From Tubulanus polymorphus (taxonomy: Eukaryota > Nemertea > Palaeonemertea > Tubulaniformes > Tubulanidae): a stretch of DNA of 64,000 bases. Under the pieces are notes generated by a model, which worked only from the letters and a program-made list of their open reading frames with translations, was not told where the DNA came from and did no database searches. The stretch spans positions 7,685,414-7,749,413 of the forward strand of contig NC_134034.1 in the NCBI RefSeq assembly GCF_964204645.1, in the 5' to 3' direction. Shown here piece after piece: positions 32,022 through 42,600 of the stretch (position 1 is the first letter of the stretch; each line of letters begins with the position of its first letter). The translations under genes and the position numbers were made by a program.

Positions 32022-33215
32022 AGTGGGAGTTATATAAATCCTTCTAAGAATCCTAGAATATCTAATGCAATTAAAGCAGAAAGATCTCACCATATCGTTA
32101 CTCATAATCCTTCTAATATTAATCCCGATGAAACTTTATATGTTAGAATTCCTCGATTAACACAAAATACTTTTTATGTTCCAAATAGTATTTATTTATC
32201 AGGTGATATAAAAGTAACTGGCCATGATAATAATTATGTTGTTGATAATGTTGGGAGATATTTAATTAAAAAATTAGCTATAAAGATTGGAACAGAAACA
32301 GTTTTTTCATTAGATGATTATAATTTATTTATGCATTGTAAAGATTTATGGTTAACAAAAGAAAATAGAAATAATATGATATTTCAAGGAATTCAATCCT
32401 CAAATCAAAATAAATTAAGATCTGAAGCTAATGACGCAATAGTAACTAATGCTGCAGATAATTTGATAAAAAAGATTTATGGAAGCAAATATAAAATTCC
32501 ATTAGACTTTGAATTGATAAATAATAATGCACCTTTATATAAATACGCAATTCAAGAAGATATTATATTTGAAATAACATTTGCTCCTGTTAATGAAATT
32601 GTATTATCTAGCGTTGTTAAAGATATGGATTATAAATTATCGAATATATGTTTAGAATATGATACAGTAACTGATGAAAATATTGCTAGCACAATTCAAA
32701 CTCAATATGATCAAGGATTTTCATTATTATATGATTATATTGATAAATTCAAAATTGTAACTATTAATGCAAATGATGAAATAATTAATGAGAATATTAA
32801 CTTCCCAAGAAGATCTATTAAAGGTGTATTAATATTTTTTACCATTGCTACATATTCTAATGGTGCAATAAATGTTGATAATTATTATAACCCTGAAATA
32901 TTAAAAGTAGAAATAACAATTGAAGGTATAGCAAATAAGATATTTTGCCACGGAATGAGAATGATGGATCAATGGCCAGAAATTAGAAAAAATTTTATGA
33001 ATGAAAAAGTAAAATCATCTGAAAATTGTAATATTAATCAAATTGATTACTATACTGGTAATAAATATGCACTATGGTTAGATTTTAGAACAACAGAGGA
33101 TGACTTATTACATGGTTCTGGGAAAAAATTACAGAACACTAAAGATGGGACACAATTATTCATGAAAAAGAAAAAAGGAATCAAAAATTTCAGAATGCAC
33201 ATCTCTGATGCGTAA
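32019..33215 (+). CDS. Major capsid protein, double-jelly-roll type, of a Polinton-like element
   Basis: A 398-residue uninterrupted frame. Its N-terminal third matches the pattern of Polinton/adintovirus capsid proteins: LYVRIPRLTQNTFYVPNSIY, NVGRYLIKKLAIKIG, FMHCKDLWLTKENRNNMIFQ and, later, DIIFEITFAPVNEI (first jelly-roll end). A second beta-rich half ends in KNFRMHISDA. It should form the virion shell as trimeric capsomers. It stands just before integrase and packaging ATPase, a normal structural-gene neighbourhood. Its intactness among broken neighbours is notable. Identification rests on motif pattern, without a structure search. Confidence 0.75.
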   Translation: MSGSYINPSKNPRISNAIKAERSHHIVTHNPSNINPDETLYVRIPRLTQNTFYVPNSIYLSGDIKVTGHDNNYVVDNVGRYLIKKLAIKIGTETVFSLDDYNLFMHCKDLWLTKENRNNMIFQGIQSSNQNKLRSEANDAIVTNAADNLIKKIYGSKYKIPLDFELINNNAPLYKYAIQEDIIFEITFAPVNEIVLSSVVKDMDYKLSNICLEYDTVTDENIASTIQTQYDQGFSLLYDYIDKFKIVTINANDEIINENINFPRRSIKGVLIFFTIATYSNGAINVDNYYNPEILKVEITIEGIANKIFCHGMRMMDQWPEIRKNFMNEKVKSSENCNINQIDYYTGNKYALWLDFRTTEDDLLHGSGKKLQNTKDGTQLFMKKKKGIKNFRMHISDA

Positions 33216-33282
33216 TTAAATATTGTAAATTCTCAATTACATAATATTCAATATTAGAAATATAAAGTTAAATAAAATTAAC

Positions 33283-33294
33283 GATATATAAATG
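33283..33294 (+). promoter_or_regulatory. Gene-start signal CGATATATAAATG
   Basis: Variant with ATATATAAATGGGG before the integrase ATG at 33,292; the T-run is weak here. Confidence 0.5.
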
Positions 33295-34409
33295 GGGGAT
33301 AAAAAAACTCGAAATACTAAAGAACAATATTTAAGAAATTTATATTATAACCCTGAGAGTTCGGTTGCTCATTCTTCTACCAAAAATATTTGGCGTCAAG
33401 TAAAACAAGATAAATTAGATAAGATAATCTCACAAAATTTAGTTAAATATAAAGATATAAATGATTTTATGTTAGAACAACCAACATATACAACGCATAA
33501 ATAAATTGTTAGAAAAAATAAAACTCGTAAAACTATTGTAAGTTAAGTAGATCAACAGTGGCAAAGAGATTTAATTGATATGAAAAATGTTAAGAAAGAT
33601 AATGATGATTATTGGTGGATATTGAATATAATTGATATTTTTAGTCGTTATGTATGGAGTTTCCCACTAGAAAAGATGCTGTACAAACATCAAATGTTTT
33701 AAGAAAATTTCTTTCAGGTGGTAAAATAAAGCGAGAAAAAAATACAATTTGATGATGGAAAAGAATTTAATAATTCATCTGTTCATGAACTCTTGGATTA
33801 TCATAATATTAAATATTTTTCAACAAAATGGGATAAAAAAGCAGCAGTTTTTGAACGATTTTATAGAACATTAAGAACAAGAATGTGGAAATATTTTACA
33901 GCAAATAATACTTTTAAATGGATTGAGGTTTCACCAAAATTGATAGAAGTTTATAATAATTGTTATCATTCTTCGATTGGAAAGAAACCTATCGATGCTA
34001 GAAAACCTGAAAATGCTGAAATTGTTTGGAATAATTTATATGGAGCATTTCTTGTAGATGATTTCGGTGAACCTAATTTAAAGTTGGTCAAAATGTTAGA
34101 ATTTCAAAGTATAAAAAGATATTTGACAAAGGATACGATCGTAATTTTACTAGAGAAATATATAAAATTAAAAAGGTAAAAACAACTAAACCATATGTCT
34201 ATAAATTAGAAGATTTAGATGGTGAAGAAGCTGATGGGTACTTTTATGACGAAGAATTAAGTTTAACTACTGAAAATCTAGAACAAGAATATAAAATTGA
34301 AAAAGTGTTTAAAAAAATTATATATTCTTTAGTAAAATGGGTTGGATGGCCGGATAAATTCAATGAATCGATATTATCAAGTAAAATAAAAAAAAATATA
34401 AATGAATAA
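33292..34409 (+). pseudogene. rve-family integrase with chromodomain-like tail (Polinton-like element)
   Basis: The first frame (33,292-33,504) has EQYLRNLYYNPES. After stops come QWQRDLIDMKN (catalytic D1) and YWWILNIIDIFSRYVWSFPL, then QFDDGKEFNN (D2), and in the frame 33,793-34,179 AAVFERFYRTLRTRMWKYFT (E) and YHSSIGKKPIDA. The end contains YSLVKWVGWPDKFNESI, a chromodomain-like block found in Maverick/Polinton and chromovirus integrases. The DDE triad is visible, but at least three stops or frameshifts break the gene. Its stop overlaps the next ATG at 34,402. Confidence 0.85.
34393..34404 (+). promoter_or_regulatory. Gene-start signal AAAAATATAAATG
   Basis: An AT-rich TATAAATG start placed within the 3' end of the integrase gene. 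Confidence 0.5.
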
Positions 34410-35014
34410 GGAATTATTTATATTTGAGCCTCATAATATGTTAATTTCTGGTGTAACAAATTGTGGAAAAACTTATTTTATATTAAATTTATTAGAAACT
34501 ATTAATAAAAACTATTTTGATAATAAAGTATTATTTTGTCCAACGTATGAATTTAATCAAACTTATGATAGAAACATTACTAGAAATAATAAATTTATTG
34601 TATTAGATCCTAAAACAGTTAAAGAAAATTTAGATAATTGTATTAAAATAGCAATTGATATTTATAAAGGATCAAATACATTATTTATCATAGATGATTG
34701 TGCAAATTTACATGATTCAAAAATTAGAGAGAGTGAATTATGTTATTTAGCTTTCTCTGGGAGACATTTTGGGATAACAACGTGGGTTCTAAATCAAAAA
34801 TATAATTCAATTGTTAAAGACTTTAGAGAAAACATTAGATTTTTAGTATAATTCTACAATACAGATAGAAAATCGATGAAAAATGCGCTTGAGGAATATA
34901 ATATTAATAATATCCACATGATTTACATAATGAATATATGGATAAATTGAAAAATAACAAAAGATCAAAATTAATATTTCGATTACAACACCCATTTAAA
35001 TATGAATTCATTTA
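34402..35014 (+). pseudogene. FtsK/HerA-type genome-packaging ATPase (A32-like)
   Basis: The 149-residue frame shows NMLISGVTNCGKTYFIL (Walker A, GxTNCGKT), NTLFIIDDCANL (Walker B, hhhhDD) and a sensor-like AFSGRHFGITTWVLNQKY block. This is the signature of the packaging ATPases of Polintons, adintoviruses and pox-like viruses, which translocate DNA into capsids. After a TAA at 34,849 the same frame continues with FYNTDRKSMKNALEEY, and the end FRLQHPFKYEF is in another frame. So one stop and one shift disable it. Confidence 0.85.
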
Positions 35015-35019
35015 AACTC

Positions 35020-35193
35020 AACTAGCTTGTTAATCTAGTATATTTTAGTCACATTCTAGTCAAATCTTAGTTATTCGTAGTTGAAACAAAAATCAAATAA
35101 ATTTCAACAAGAAATAAATAAAAACAATAATATTTCGACTAGCTTGTTAATGTAGTATATCTTTAGTTACATTCTAGTTAAATTCTAGTTGCA
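35020..35193. repeat. Direct repeat between viral genes, CTAG-rich
   Basis: Two copies (about 35,020-35,085 and 35,136-35,193) of CTAGCTTGTTAATCTAGTAT followed by variants of TTAGTTACATTCTAGTTAAA, spaced about 116 bp. They sit in the only sizeable intergenic gap near the ATPase, just before a gene-start signal. A regulatory or replication role is possible; simple duplication is the null explanation. Confidence 0.7.
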
Positions 35194-35204
35194 ACAACAC
35201 AATT

Positions 35205-35221
35205 TTTTTGTTATATAAATG
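35205..35221 (+). promoter_or_regulatory. Gene-start signal TTTTTTTGTTATATAAATG
   Basis: Near-copy of the capsid-gene signal: T-run, GT, TATATAAATGGG. The ATG is at 35,219. Confidence 0.6.
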
Positions 35222-35814
35222 GGAGGTGAAAAGAAAATAAAATCTAAAAATAGATGTTCCAATTGAAAAAACTTTGGATGATTTAGGTATTTAGCAGAAA
35301 CAAAATAACACCAGATAATAATGGTGCTTTAATTGATATTACTACAAACAATAATCATGAATATTATCTTTATTGTAAACATCACTTAGAAATATTAATT
35401 GCATCTGGGAAATGTAAAAGTTTTATTAATAAAAATGTAACTTATAATGAAATAGATACAATGAAATCAGATGAAATTATTAGATTATTTAAGATTTATG
35501 AAACTGCGAGAATAGCTAGAACTAATGATGCGATATCAGAAAATGTAGTAAAAGGTTATAGTAAATATTGTAAATATATGCTACCAATTCAAGATGAAAA
35601 TAGATTATATTCCGATTTAAAAAATGATTATTTAGTTATGACTGAATTAAATAAATGGATTGGATATTTATCATTTCAATTAGGTGGATTTATGACATTA
35701 TTATCAACTGGAGTTATAACATTTTCAAATATTGAAAGTAAAAATTTTTCTATAATAAATGAGCGAGGTGGAAGAAGTGAAGGAATTAAATGTGAAGAAA
35801 AAAACCGAGATTAA
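35219..35814 (+). pseudogene. Conserved Polinton-like protein of unknown function (copy 2)
   Basis: The first codons (KKIKSKNRC) run into a stop; the real frame is readable from about 35,295 (ITPDNNGALIDITTNNNHEY, YCKHHLEILIASGKCKSFIN) and continues as the open frame 35,461-35,814. Its homologue is at 3,084-3,422. The conserved Cys/His near the N-terminus (YCKHH) could bind metal. It lies after the packaging ATPase. Function unknown. Confidence 0.6.
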
Positions 35815-35887
35815 GAAACAAATTGAATGGTCTCGGCAATTAGGAATTAAATCGAGAGAATCTAAACAAGGAGCCTATCGGCTTATA

Positions 35888-37319
35888 TAGCTCCGCTGTG
35901 TGATTTGAAGAAATGGAACCTGCATACCTAGGGGTGCCCGCTTTTGGCCAAATCCAAAAAGGGCTCTGTACTTAGTAGGTATTGGTCCATAGAACATTCA
36001 TACCAAATTTCGACTTGATCTGATTAAAACTGTAGGACTAATAGCAATTTGAAGAAATAGAAACTCTACCCCCAGGGGCGCCCCCTGGAGGAAGAATAAA
36101 ACTAGTGTAGGCTTAATACGCTCTCAGGACAACTTCAGAAACTTACTTCAAATAATGGCAATGCTGAACGGTCCAACTTGCAGTCCATCTTGTATCCTTA
36201 CTTACGATAAAAGGCATTTGAATTTAATTATACCGATATTATAGCACAAAAGTTTTAGAAATTGAAAAACTATTGCAAATGAAGTAGGCTATAGTATATG
36301 GCTCTCCCATCCATTGCTCATTTATACCAAGTTCGGTTTGAAAACCGAAGAAGCAGTCATTTAACAAGATAAATCTATAAATAGAACAAATTTGCAAAAC
36401 ATCCTCTATACTTATGTAGGCATCATCCCATAGATCATTCATAAAAAGTTTAATTCAAATTTGATAAAAACTGAAGAAGGTGTAGCGATTTAAGTGAAAA
36501 TCTTAAAAAATTATCCCTAATTTGCAAAATTTATGCATAATCTAGAATATGGCTCTATACTGGTTTAGACAATCCCCTATAAAAACATTCATACTAAGTT
36601 TGAAATCCGCTGAAAATTGGAGGAGTAGCGATTGAAAGGAAAATCTAAAAAAGGCCTAATTTGCATAATTTATGCAAAATCAAAAATATGGCTCTATACT
36701 TTTGTAGGCACTCCCCAATAGATCATTCATATGAAGTTTGGTTGAAATCTACTGAAAACTGGAGTAGAAGTAGCAATTTAAGTGAAAATCTAAAAATAGC
36801 CCTAATTTGCATAATTTATGCAAAATCAAAAGTATGGCTCTATACTATTGTAGGCACTCCCCCATACATCATTCGTACCAAGTTTGGTTGATATCTACTG
36901 AAAACTGAAGTAGAAGTAGCGATTTAAGTGAAAATCTAAAAATAGCCCTAATTTGCATAATTTATGCAAAATCAAAAATATGGCTCTGTACTTTTGTAGG
37001 CACTCCCCCATAGATCATTCATACCAAGTCTGATTGAAATCCGCTGAAAATCGATGGAGGAGTAGCGATTTTAGTGAAAATCTAAAAATAGCCCTAATTT
37101 GCATAATTTATGCAAAATCAAAATTATGGCTCTGTACTTTTGTAGGCACTCCCCCATAGATCATTCATACCAAGTTTCATCAAGATCCCATCAGAACTGT
37201 AGGAAAAGTAGGGATATAAAGAAAAAGTTGACGCCGGACACCGAACACCGGATGGACGGACGACGACGACGAACCCCCTAACCCATCAGCTCCGCTGACC
37301 TTCGGTCACAGCGGAGCTA
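35888..37319. mobile_element. Non-autonomous Helitron/Helentron-like element with tandem core
   Basis: The left end is TAGCTCCGCTGTG; the right end CACAGCGGAGCTA is its 13-bp reverse complement. The right end is also preceded by a second AGCTCCGCTG, giving a terminal hairpin with an ACCTTCGGT loop. The core has at least four units of 146 bp (word TTGCATAATTTATGCAAAAT at 36,661, 36,807, 36,953 and 37,099) plus two older diverged units. Tandem core plus terminal hairpin is typical of such elements in molluscs. No proteins. Confidence 0.75.
36520..37200. repeat. 146-bp tandem array inside the non-autonomous element
   Basis: Units share GGCTCTATACTTTTGTAGGC, ACTCCCCCATAGATCATTC and a TTTATGCAAAATC word; the last four are evenly spaced at 146 bp and very similar, while the earlier two are diverged. 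Confidence 0.85.
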
Positions 37320-37597
37320 AAAAGCTATAAAATAAAAAATAAATAATGAAAATGTTAATGATAATGGTGAAAATATTTTTATTTCTACTCCTTCTGATAA
37401 TAGAATATTTGATAAATATTTATATTTTACAACTGGATTTGTAATTGTATTCATTTTGATTGGGTGTAGTTGTAATTTATTTTATTAATAATTCTGAAAC
37501 TAATACTATCAAAAATGAAAATACTTCTGAAATTTCAAAATTCACAATAAAAGAAATGGATTAATATTTTAGAAAAAAGCAAAAAAATAATTTCATT

Positions 37598-37684
37598 TTT
37601 GATTAATTAAATATCTCACTACTTTTGTCTATCTATGCGGAGCAATAGATTGTCCAGATAAGTCATTTCGGATTCTTAATATTT
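37598..37684. repeat. Inverted repeat between convergent viral genes
   Basis: GATTAATTAAATAT and ATATTTAATTAATC are perfect 14-bp reverse complements around a loop of about 64 bp. They lie between the plus gene ending near 37,563 and the minus gene ending near 37,690, the same arrangement as the inverted repeat at 2,148-2,432. Confidence 0.7.
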
Positions 37685-37689
37685 AATTA

Positions 37690-38022
37690 ATCTTATTATC
37701 AATTTATTTTTTTAATCAACAACTTCTAAATCATGATGCCCGTCTCATTTTTCCCATGGTAAATTATTTTAAATCCTTCAAAATCTTTTAATTCCTCTGT
37801 ACTCAATGAAAGGTAAAAATACTTTAAATTCTCTCGTTGTACTAACATTACAGTAAATTTGCTGATACTTTCTCTCCATATTTAGTTTTTATCTTTTCTA
37901 ATTTCAATATTTTGTGTTTAATTTCTTTTGTAACATCGACTAACTTTTTTATTTCAAATTGTTTTTATGCTGGTTTTATTCTGTTATTTATTGTTGCTAA
38001 GAATACTTTTTCTATCTCCCAT
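37690..38022 (-). pseudogene. Minus-strand gene at the right edge of the Polinton-like element
   Basis: The ATG at 38,022 lies in TTTAATAAATGGGAG. Broken frames read IEKVFLATINNRIKPA, FEIKKLVDVTKEIKHKIL, KYGEKVSA and then YFYLSLSTEELKDFEGFKI. Family unknown. It faces the plus-strand gene array, so the element has minus-strand genes at both ends (zinc finger on the left, this one on the right). Confidence 0.5.
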
Positions 38023-38029
38023 TTATTAA

Positions 38030-40824
38030 AAGAAAAAATTACTTGTGGTGATGAGTGGTGTGTCGCCCTCTCGCCCTCTGGTATGAAAACGTCATTTTCC
38101 AATTACTAAATACTTTTCTGTTTTGTATATTTTTTGTTCCATCTGCAGCATACCTGCACATACCAAAAAAATTCATGAGTTTCATGAATCTCGAAAATAA
38201 AGTTTTCGAGTTATCGTGTATATGGGAAGTTCCTGCATTTGAAAGTAGATGGTGTCGGCCATCTTGAATGGGAGAAGTCCCAAAAACAATAAGCTTTCAC
38301 ATAAGGTAAATTTCGTTTGATTTTTTTACAAACCCACCACACCTGCCAGGAGCAAAACAGGTTTGATCTTGAAATCGGATTCGAAGCATGGATATAGTTG
38401 TGCGATCGGCGGTCGTATTAACAGATTTTTTTGTTTAAATCAGAGTATAAATTTGGGAAATTTGGTTCCGGTTCATTAATACAATCTTCCAACAGGTCTT
38501 CATAGGCAAGTGACTGATTGGCTTGATATTAGTTGGATGGCCTTTCTTTTTTCATGTGATAGAAATAATGTAATCAATCGATGGCAATATGGTAAATATA
38601 GACATTCTTATATTAGAATATCAATATTTGTTAATTAAAAGCATCAACCGCTGAAATTTGTGTGGTGATTTATACACTGCGATTGATTGAATAAACTCAA
38701 TTAAATTGAAACACATCGCGCGGGTTAACACAAAATTTATGACAGTTCTATGACAGTGTACCTTTACCTTTTCATCCTGTAAACCATAGTACTCTACGTT
38801 ATAAATACGTACTTACTTCTTAAAACAAACGCTAAATTGAAAGAAAATCTAACAGTCTAAAATAATGTCAATCAGTGCGGCGCGGAGATTTTTTTTCACA
38901 AGAGAGTTTTCACCATTTCGTTTGCAGTGCGCATGTTCGACATTCTGTTTGTAAACACAATCCACACGTGTGTGCACTGCACTAAAAAAAATTGTCGCGG
39001 AGCCCAATTTGGGCCAATTCGATTGTCCGCGAGTTGACGATGTAACGTATCGATTGAATCTCCGGTTTTAGCATTATATAAGAGGTGGGGAGACAGAATC
39101 AATACGACGGCTATCAAATTTGAAATAAACATAAAATAAGACTCCCCAATGACTGGTAAATGATAATGTTAATCCTACAAAATGGCACATGAATATTCGA
39201 GCAGATTAATAGACCGGTTTGTCAGCATCGTATAATCGAATATGCCCTTACATTCATTGGCTGCAGATCAGCCAACTGCAGGGAGCATTTATTTTACATC
39301 AATTTAACGATGTACAACAGCCATCTAGATGTTTCAGGAAACATAATGCTCCTTGGAATTTTTTAAAAATCGCCACAAATTCGTCGATTTCTCTTAAATG
39401 AACGCGATATTCAAAATTTCATTTACGACAGATTTTAGCTGCATGATCATGCTACATTTTGCACATAAACATGGTGGATTGCAAGACTTCCTGTTAAAGT
39501 TACAACCTTATTTGTTAGCAAAAATTCGATTTTAGGACCCATTACAACATCTCGGGCTTAGTCTGAGTTAAAAACATGTACTTCATTTTTTGTTTCTTAT
39601 GTTACTTCACCTGGAACTAAATAGAACTCAATACAATATTCTTCGAAAATACCTGAACAATCAAGTAAAAATAGAATAAAAACAAGAAAAGAAATTCTTA
39701 ATGTGGACATTCCTAAATTAACATGAGTATGTTTAATCAGCATCAAAATTAAACATTGGTAGTCTAGATTAGAGATTATAAGCAGAACAAATGCAAAATA
39801 GTGAGAACTATTGAATTGAATTCAAATGATGGGAGAAGACTGACTTTTTACAGACAATTAGATCGAAGATAAGCACGGAAATTATCCACAAAGAAAATGT
39901 CTTTATTTAAATTATCAATGGAAACGCATACCTATCTTCAGAATGAGGTTTTTGGCAGAATCTCAGAGAATACGTTCCCCAAGTAATCAAAAAAGCCTAA
40001 GATGTCCCCCTTGATTGAATCCAGAAGTTTTCATGAAAATCTGTCTATTGATACGATCTCCATCACACACAACTACATGCTGATTCATCATGAATATACA
40101 TGGTATCAGGTTTTCCCCACTGACTCAAATAGACCTCTCCACGATTATGGTATGATGATTTCTATACACTATGTACGAAGTTTGTTAGACAATTTTCAAG
40201 GTTTACTCCCCTCTTTACAAATTTTACTGCCATTCTATAAAATGCACTGCTTTTCATGGCCGCCTGTGACAAACTCTGGCAGTTGAATCATTTGTAGTTT
40301 CCAAGTAAACTTTTCTTAGGCCACAAGTGAGGCGCGCTTTTCATATACACGCGCAGATCGCTACACCACATAGCGGCGAGTATATGTGTCAGGCACGTGT
40401 GTGAAGCATGAATATACGTTACAGGGCACGTGTTCTTCCAAATCGTTCCAACAACAAATACTAAATAAATTGATAAATAACCAACGGATTCCGATGAAAT
40501 TCAATAGGGTTAGAGCTTTTATTACTGCAATGTATGTTTTAAAAGTTCTGAAGAGACACTAAGCATCGTTTGGAAGTTATTTTGTACCAAAGGAAGAAAG
40601 TTTTATATGCAATAAAAAAATGGACTTCTCTAAAGCGAAAGTCCATAACAATAAATAACAACTTTAGAGCTACCAAAAACCGGGCATATGTAAATTTGGA
40701 TTTCCATGTAAAATTTACCCAAAAAATTAATTGTTATATAATATAGTGTAAGGTATACACCACACATTATGAAGAGTGGTTAAACCTAAGAATTTCATAT
40801 CATCCCTGACTTATAAAGCCCCCC
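38030..40824. other. Intron or intergenic DNA without recognisable genes
   Basis: Only short frames. A 94-residue frame at 40,002-40,286 has no family resemblance. I see no LTR, TIR or tandem array. This is host sequence between the viral element and the BEL/Pao insertion, within the kelch-gene intron. Confidence 0.5.
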
Positions 40825-40830
40825 AAAAAT

Positions 40831-41024
40831 TGTTTCGAAAGTTCGGTTACTAAGCCGCTCATCTGGTTTGTGTTTATATATTTACTGTGGATGACATCTT
40901 GTTTATGTTTATTCTCCATCTATGTGAAATAAAATCAGTCACTTCCAAGGTTTCGTAGTAACCAGACGTGTTGCTTCTTTCTCTCGGATCTGTCCCCTCT
41001 GGTCGAATCGAACCTTTCACGACA
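40831..41024 (+). repeat. 5' LTR of the BEL/Pao element
   Basis: 194 bp, starting TGTTTCGAAAG and ending TTTCACGACA (TG...CA). By eye identical along its full length to 45,667-45,860. It contains an AATAAA (GTGAAATAAAATC) polyadenylation-type signal. It is flanked by AAAAT at 40,826-40,830, repeated after the 3' LTR. Confidence 0.95.
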
Positions 41025-41027
41025 TTT

Positions 41028-41046
41028 TGGTGCCGTGACCAGGATG
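41028..41046 (+). promoter_or_regulatory. Primer-binding site of the BEL/Pao element
   Basis: TGGTGCCGTGACCAGGAT begins three bases after the LTR. This form is typical of BEL/Pao primer-binding sites. The gag ATG (41,044) overlaps its end. Confidence 0.75.
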
Positions 41047-42240
41047 GGATCAGAAGGAAGGCTAACGGCAATCAGAAGGGCCCAACGGGGCCAAATGACG
41101 AAGATTTTCGGTAAAACGGAAGAAAAACTCGCAGAGATTCTACTCGTCGATGAAAGTTCAAGAACTCTGGAAACTGTTCAACCGTTCTCCACGTTAATCG
41201 ACGCGCTGTTCACAAAATTCGAATATTTACGACAATTAGACCAACAATTAATGGATGAAATCGCTGATGAAACCGAGTTAACTAACACTATAGTTGAATC
41301 AGATGATTATCTCACTGAGATACAAATCAAACTCGGTCGATTCAAACTGAACTTGGATAATCTACTAGCGAAGATACCAAAACCACAATCGCTAAACGAA
41401 TCTGTAAGTACCATCAATCGAAGCAGTACTACCTCAACCGGCAGTAAAAAAGTCAATCTACCAAAATTGGCTCTCCCAAATTTCGATGGTGACATTTTGA
41501 CGATAATTTCATCTCAGCCGTCGATAGCGATCCGCATTTGGACGATATCCAGAAGTTTCAATATTTGGTCGCACAACTCACTGACGAAGCAGCGCGTACC
41601 ATAGAAGGTCTGCAAATAACTAGCGCTAACTACAAAGAAGCTCTGACGATCTTAGTAGAAAGATACGGTCAACCTCACAAGATCGTGAACGCGTACATCA
41701 GAGCTTTATTAGATTTGCAGCCACCGCAGGATCACGAGAGTCTACGCGAATTTTACGATTCTTTGGAAACATATATTCGAGGATTGCGCGCGCTCGGGAA
41801 ATCGGAAGATGCGTTCGGTGATATACTCGTTCCGGTAGTCTTCGACAAGCTACCGAGTCCCGTCAAAACACAAATTTCACGGGAGCACGGAGACCGCGCC
41901 TGGACACTTAAAGAACTACGCGACGCGATCCGAAAGGAAATACAAGCTACACAGGCAGGAGCGAGCTGCGTCAACTTCGATAATGAAAAATTATCCGCTC
42001 TTCATATAAGCACTAAAACGAGGAAAAATCCGACCTCGAAAAACAACAGTTGCGCGTTCTGCAAGGGTCCACATCAGCGTTCTCATGCGATATAATCGTT
42101 AACCCAAAAAAGCGACAAGACATCATAAAGGCAAATCGTAAGTGTTATAACTGTTTTGGCAATCACATGGTAACAGCTTGCCAATCGAAATATCGTTGTA
42201 AGGTTTGCAAAGGCAAACACCACACTGCTATTCATATAGA
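41044..42240 (+). pseudogene. BEL/Pao gag, frameshifted
   Basis: The first frame (to about 41,500) has a helical N-terminus and ends with KLALPNFDGDIL. After a shift or small deletion, DIQKFQYLVAQLTDEAARTI and VERYGQPHKIVNAYIRALLDL continue in the 41,538-42,095 frame, matching the Pao gag (DUF1759-like) pattern. A second shift near 42,095 leads to zinc knuckle-like CYNCFGNHMVTAC and CKVCKGKHHTAIH. The part between FDGDIL and the QKFQYL block is shorter than in relatives. Confidence 0.8.
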
Positions 42241-42289
42241 TCGAAATACTGATACGCATATTGAATCAAAAAATATTCATGTCAATATA

Positions 42290-42600
42290 GCTCCAACTTC
42301 AAGTCCTGTTCTCTTGAAATCGGCTATTGGTCAAATAAATTATGGTTCGAATTCGACCACGGTAAATATCTTGTTTGACGAAGGAGCGCAGTGCTCATTC
42401 ATCACTAAAAAGTCGGTAAATGAATTAGGTGTCCGATTGGACAAATTTGAAAAGCAAGATGTAAATATTTCCACCTTTGGTGACAATTCGCCTGGGGCAC
42501 GTACTCTACGGAGTATAGATTTAAAACTTCGTACGCGTAAAGGCGAAATTGGTTTACGTGCATTAGTTGTACCGGAAATATGTCCACCAATTCAGAACAA
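42290..42600 (+). CDS. BEL/Pao aspartic protease region
   Basis: Part of the 42,050-42,793 frame. It contains VNILFDEGAQCSFITKKSVN, the retroviral-type protease active site of Pao elements, where the triad usually reads DxG (here DEG). The downstream RALVVPEICPPI matches the protease end before RT. The natural frame then breaks off at about 42,600, with no RT following. Confidence 0.8.

Larger units (their letters stand above)
35759..37563 (+). pseudogene. Small membrane-protein gene split by a 1.4-kb insertion
   Basis: The start at 35,759 (ATAATAAATGAG) opens a charged frame (EVEEVKELNVKKKTEIKKQI). The insertion 35,888-37,319 follows. After it come Asn-rich sequence and one hydrophobic span (YFTTGFVIVFILIGC), ending in TAA about 37,563. 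The layout equals the gene at 2,712-3,074. Function unknown. Confidence 0.5.

Noticed and set aside
36520-37200. 146-bp array as CRISPR
   Set aside because: Contiguous tandem units without spacers inside a eukaryotic transposon.
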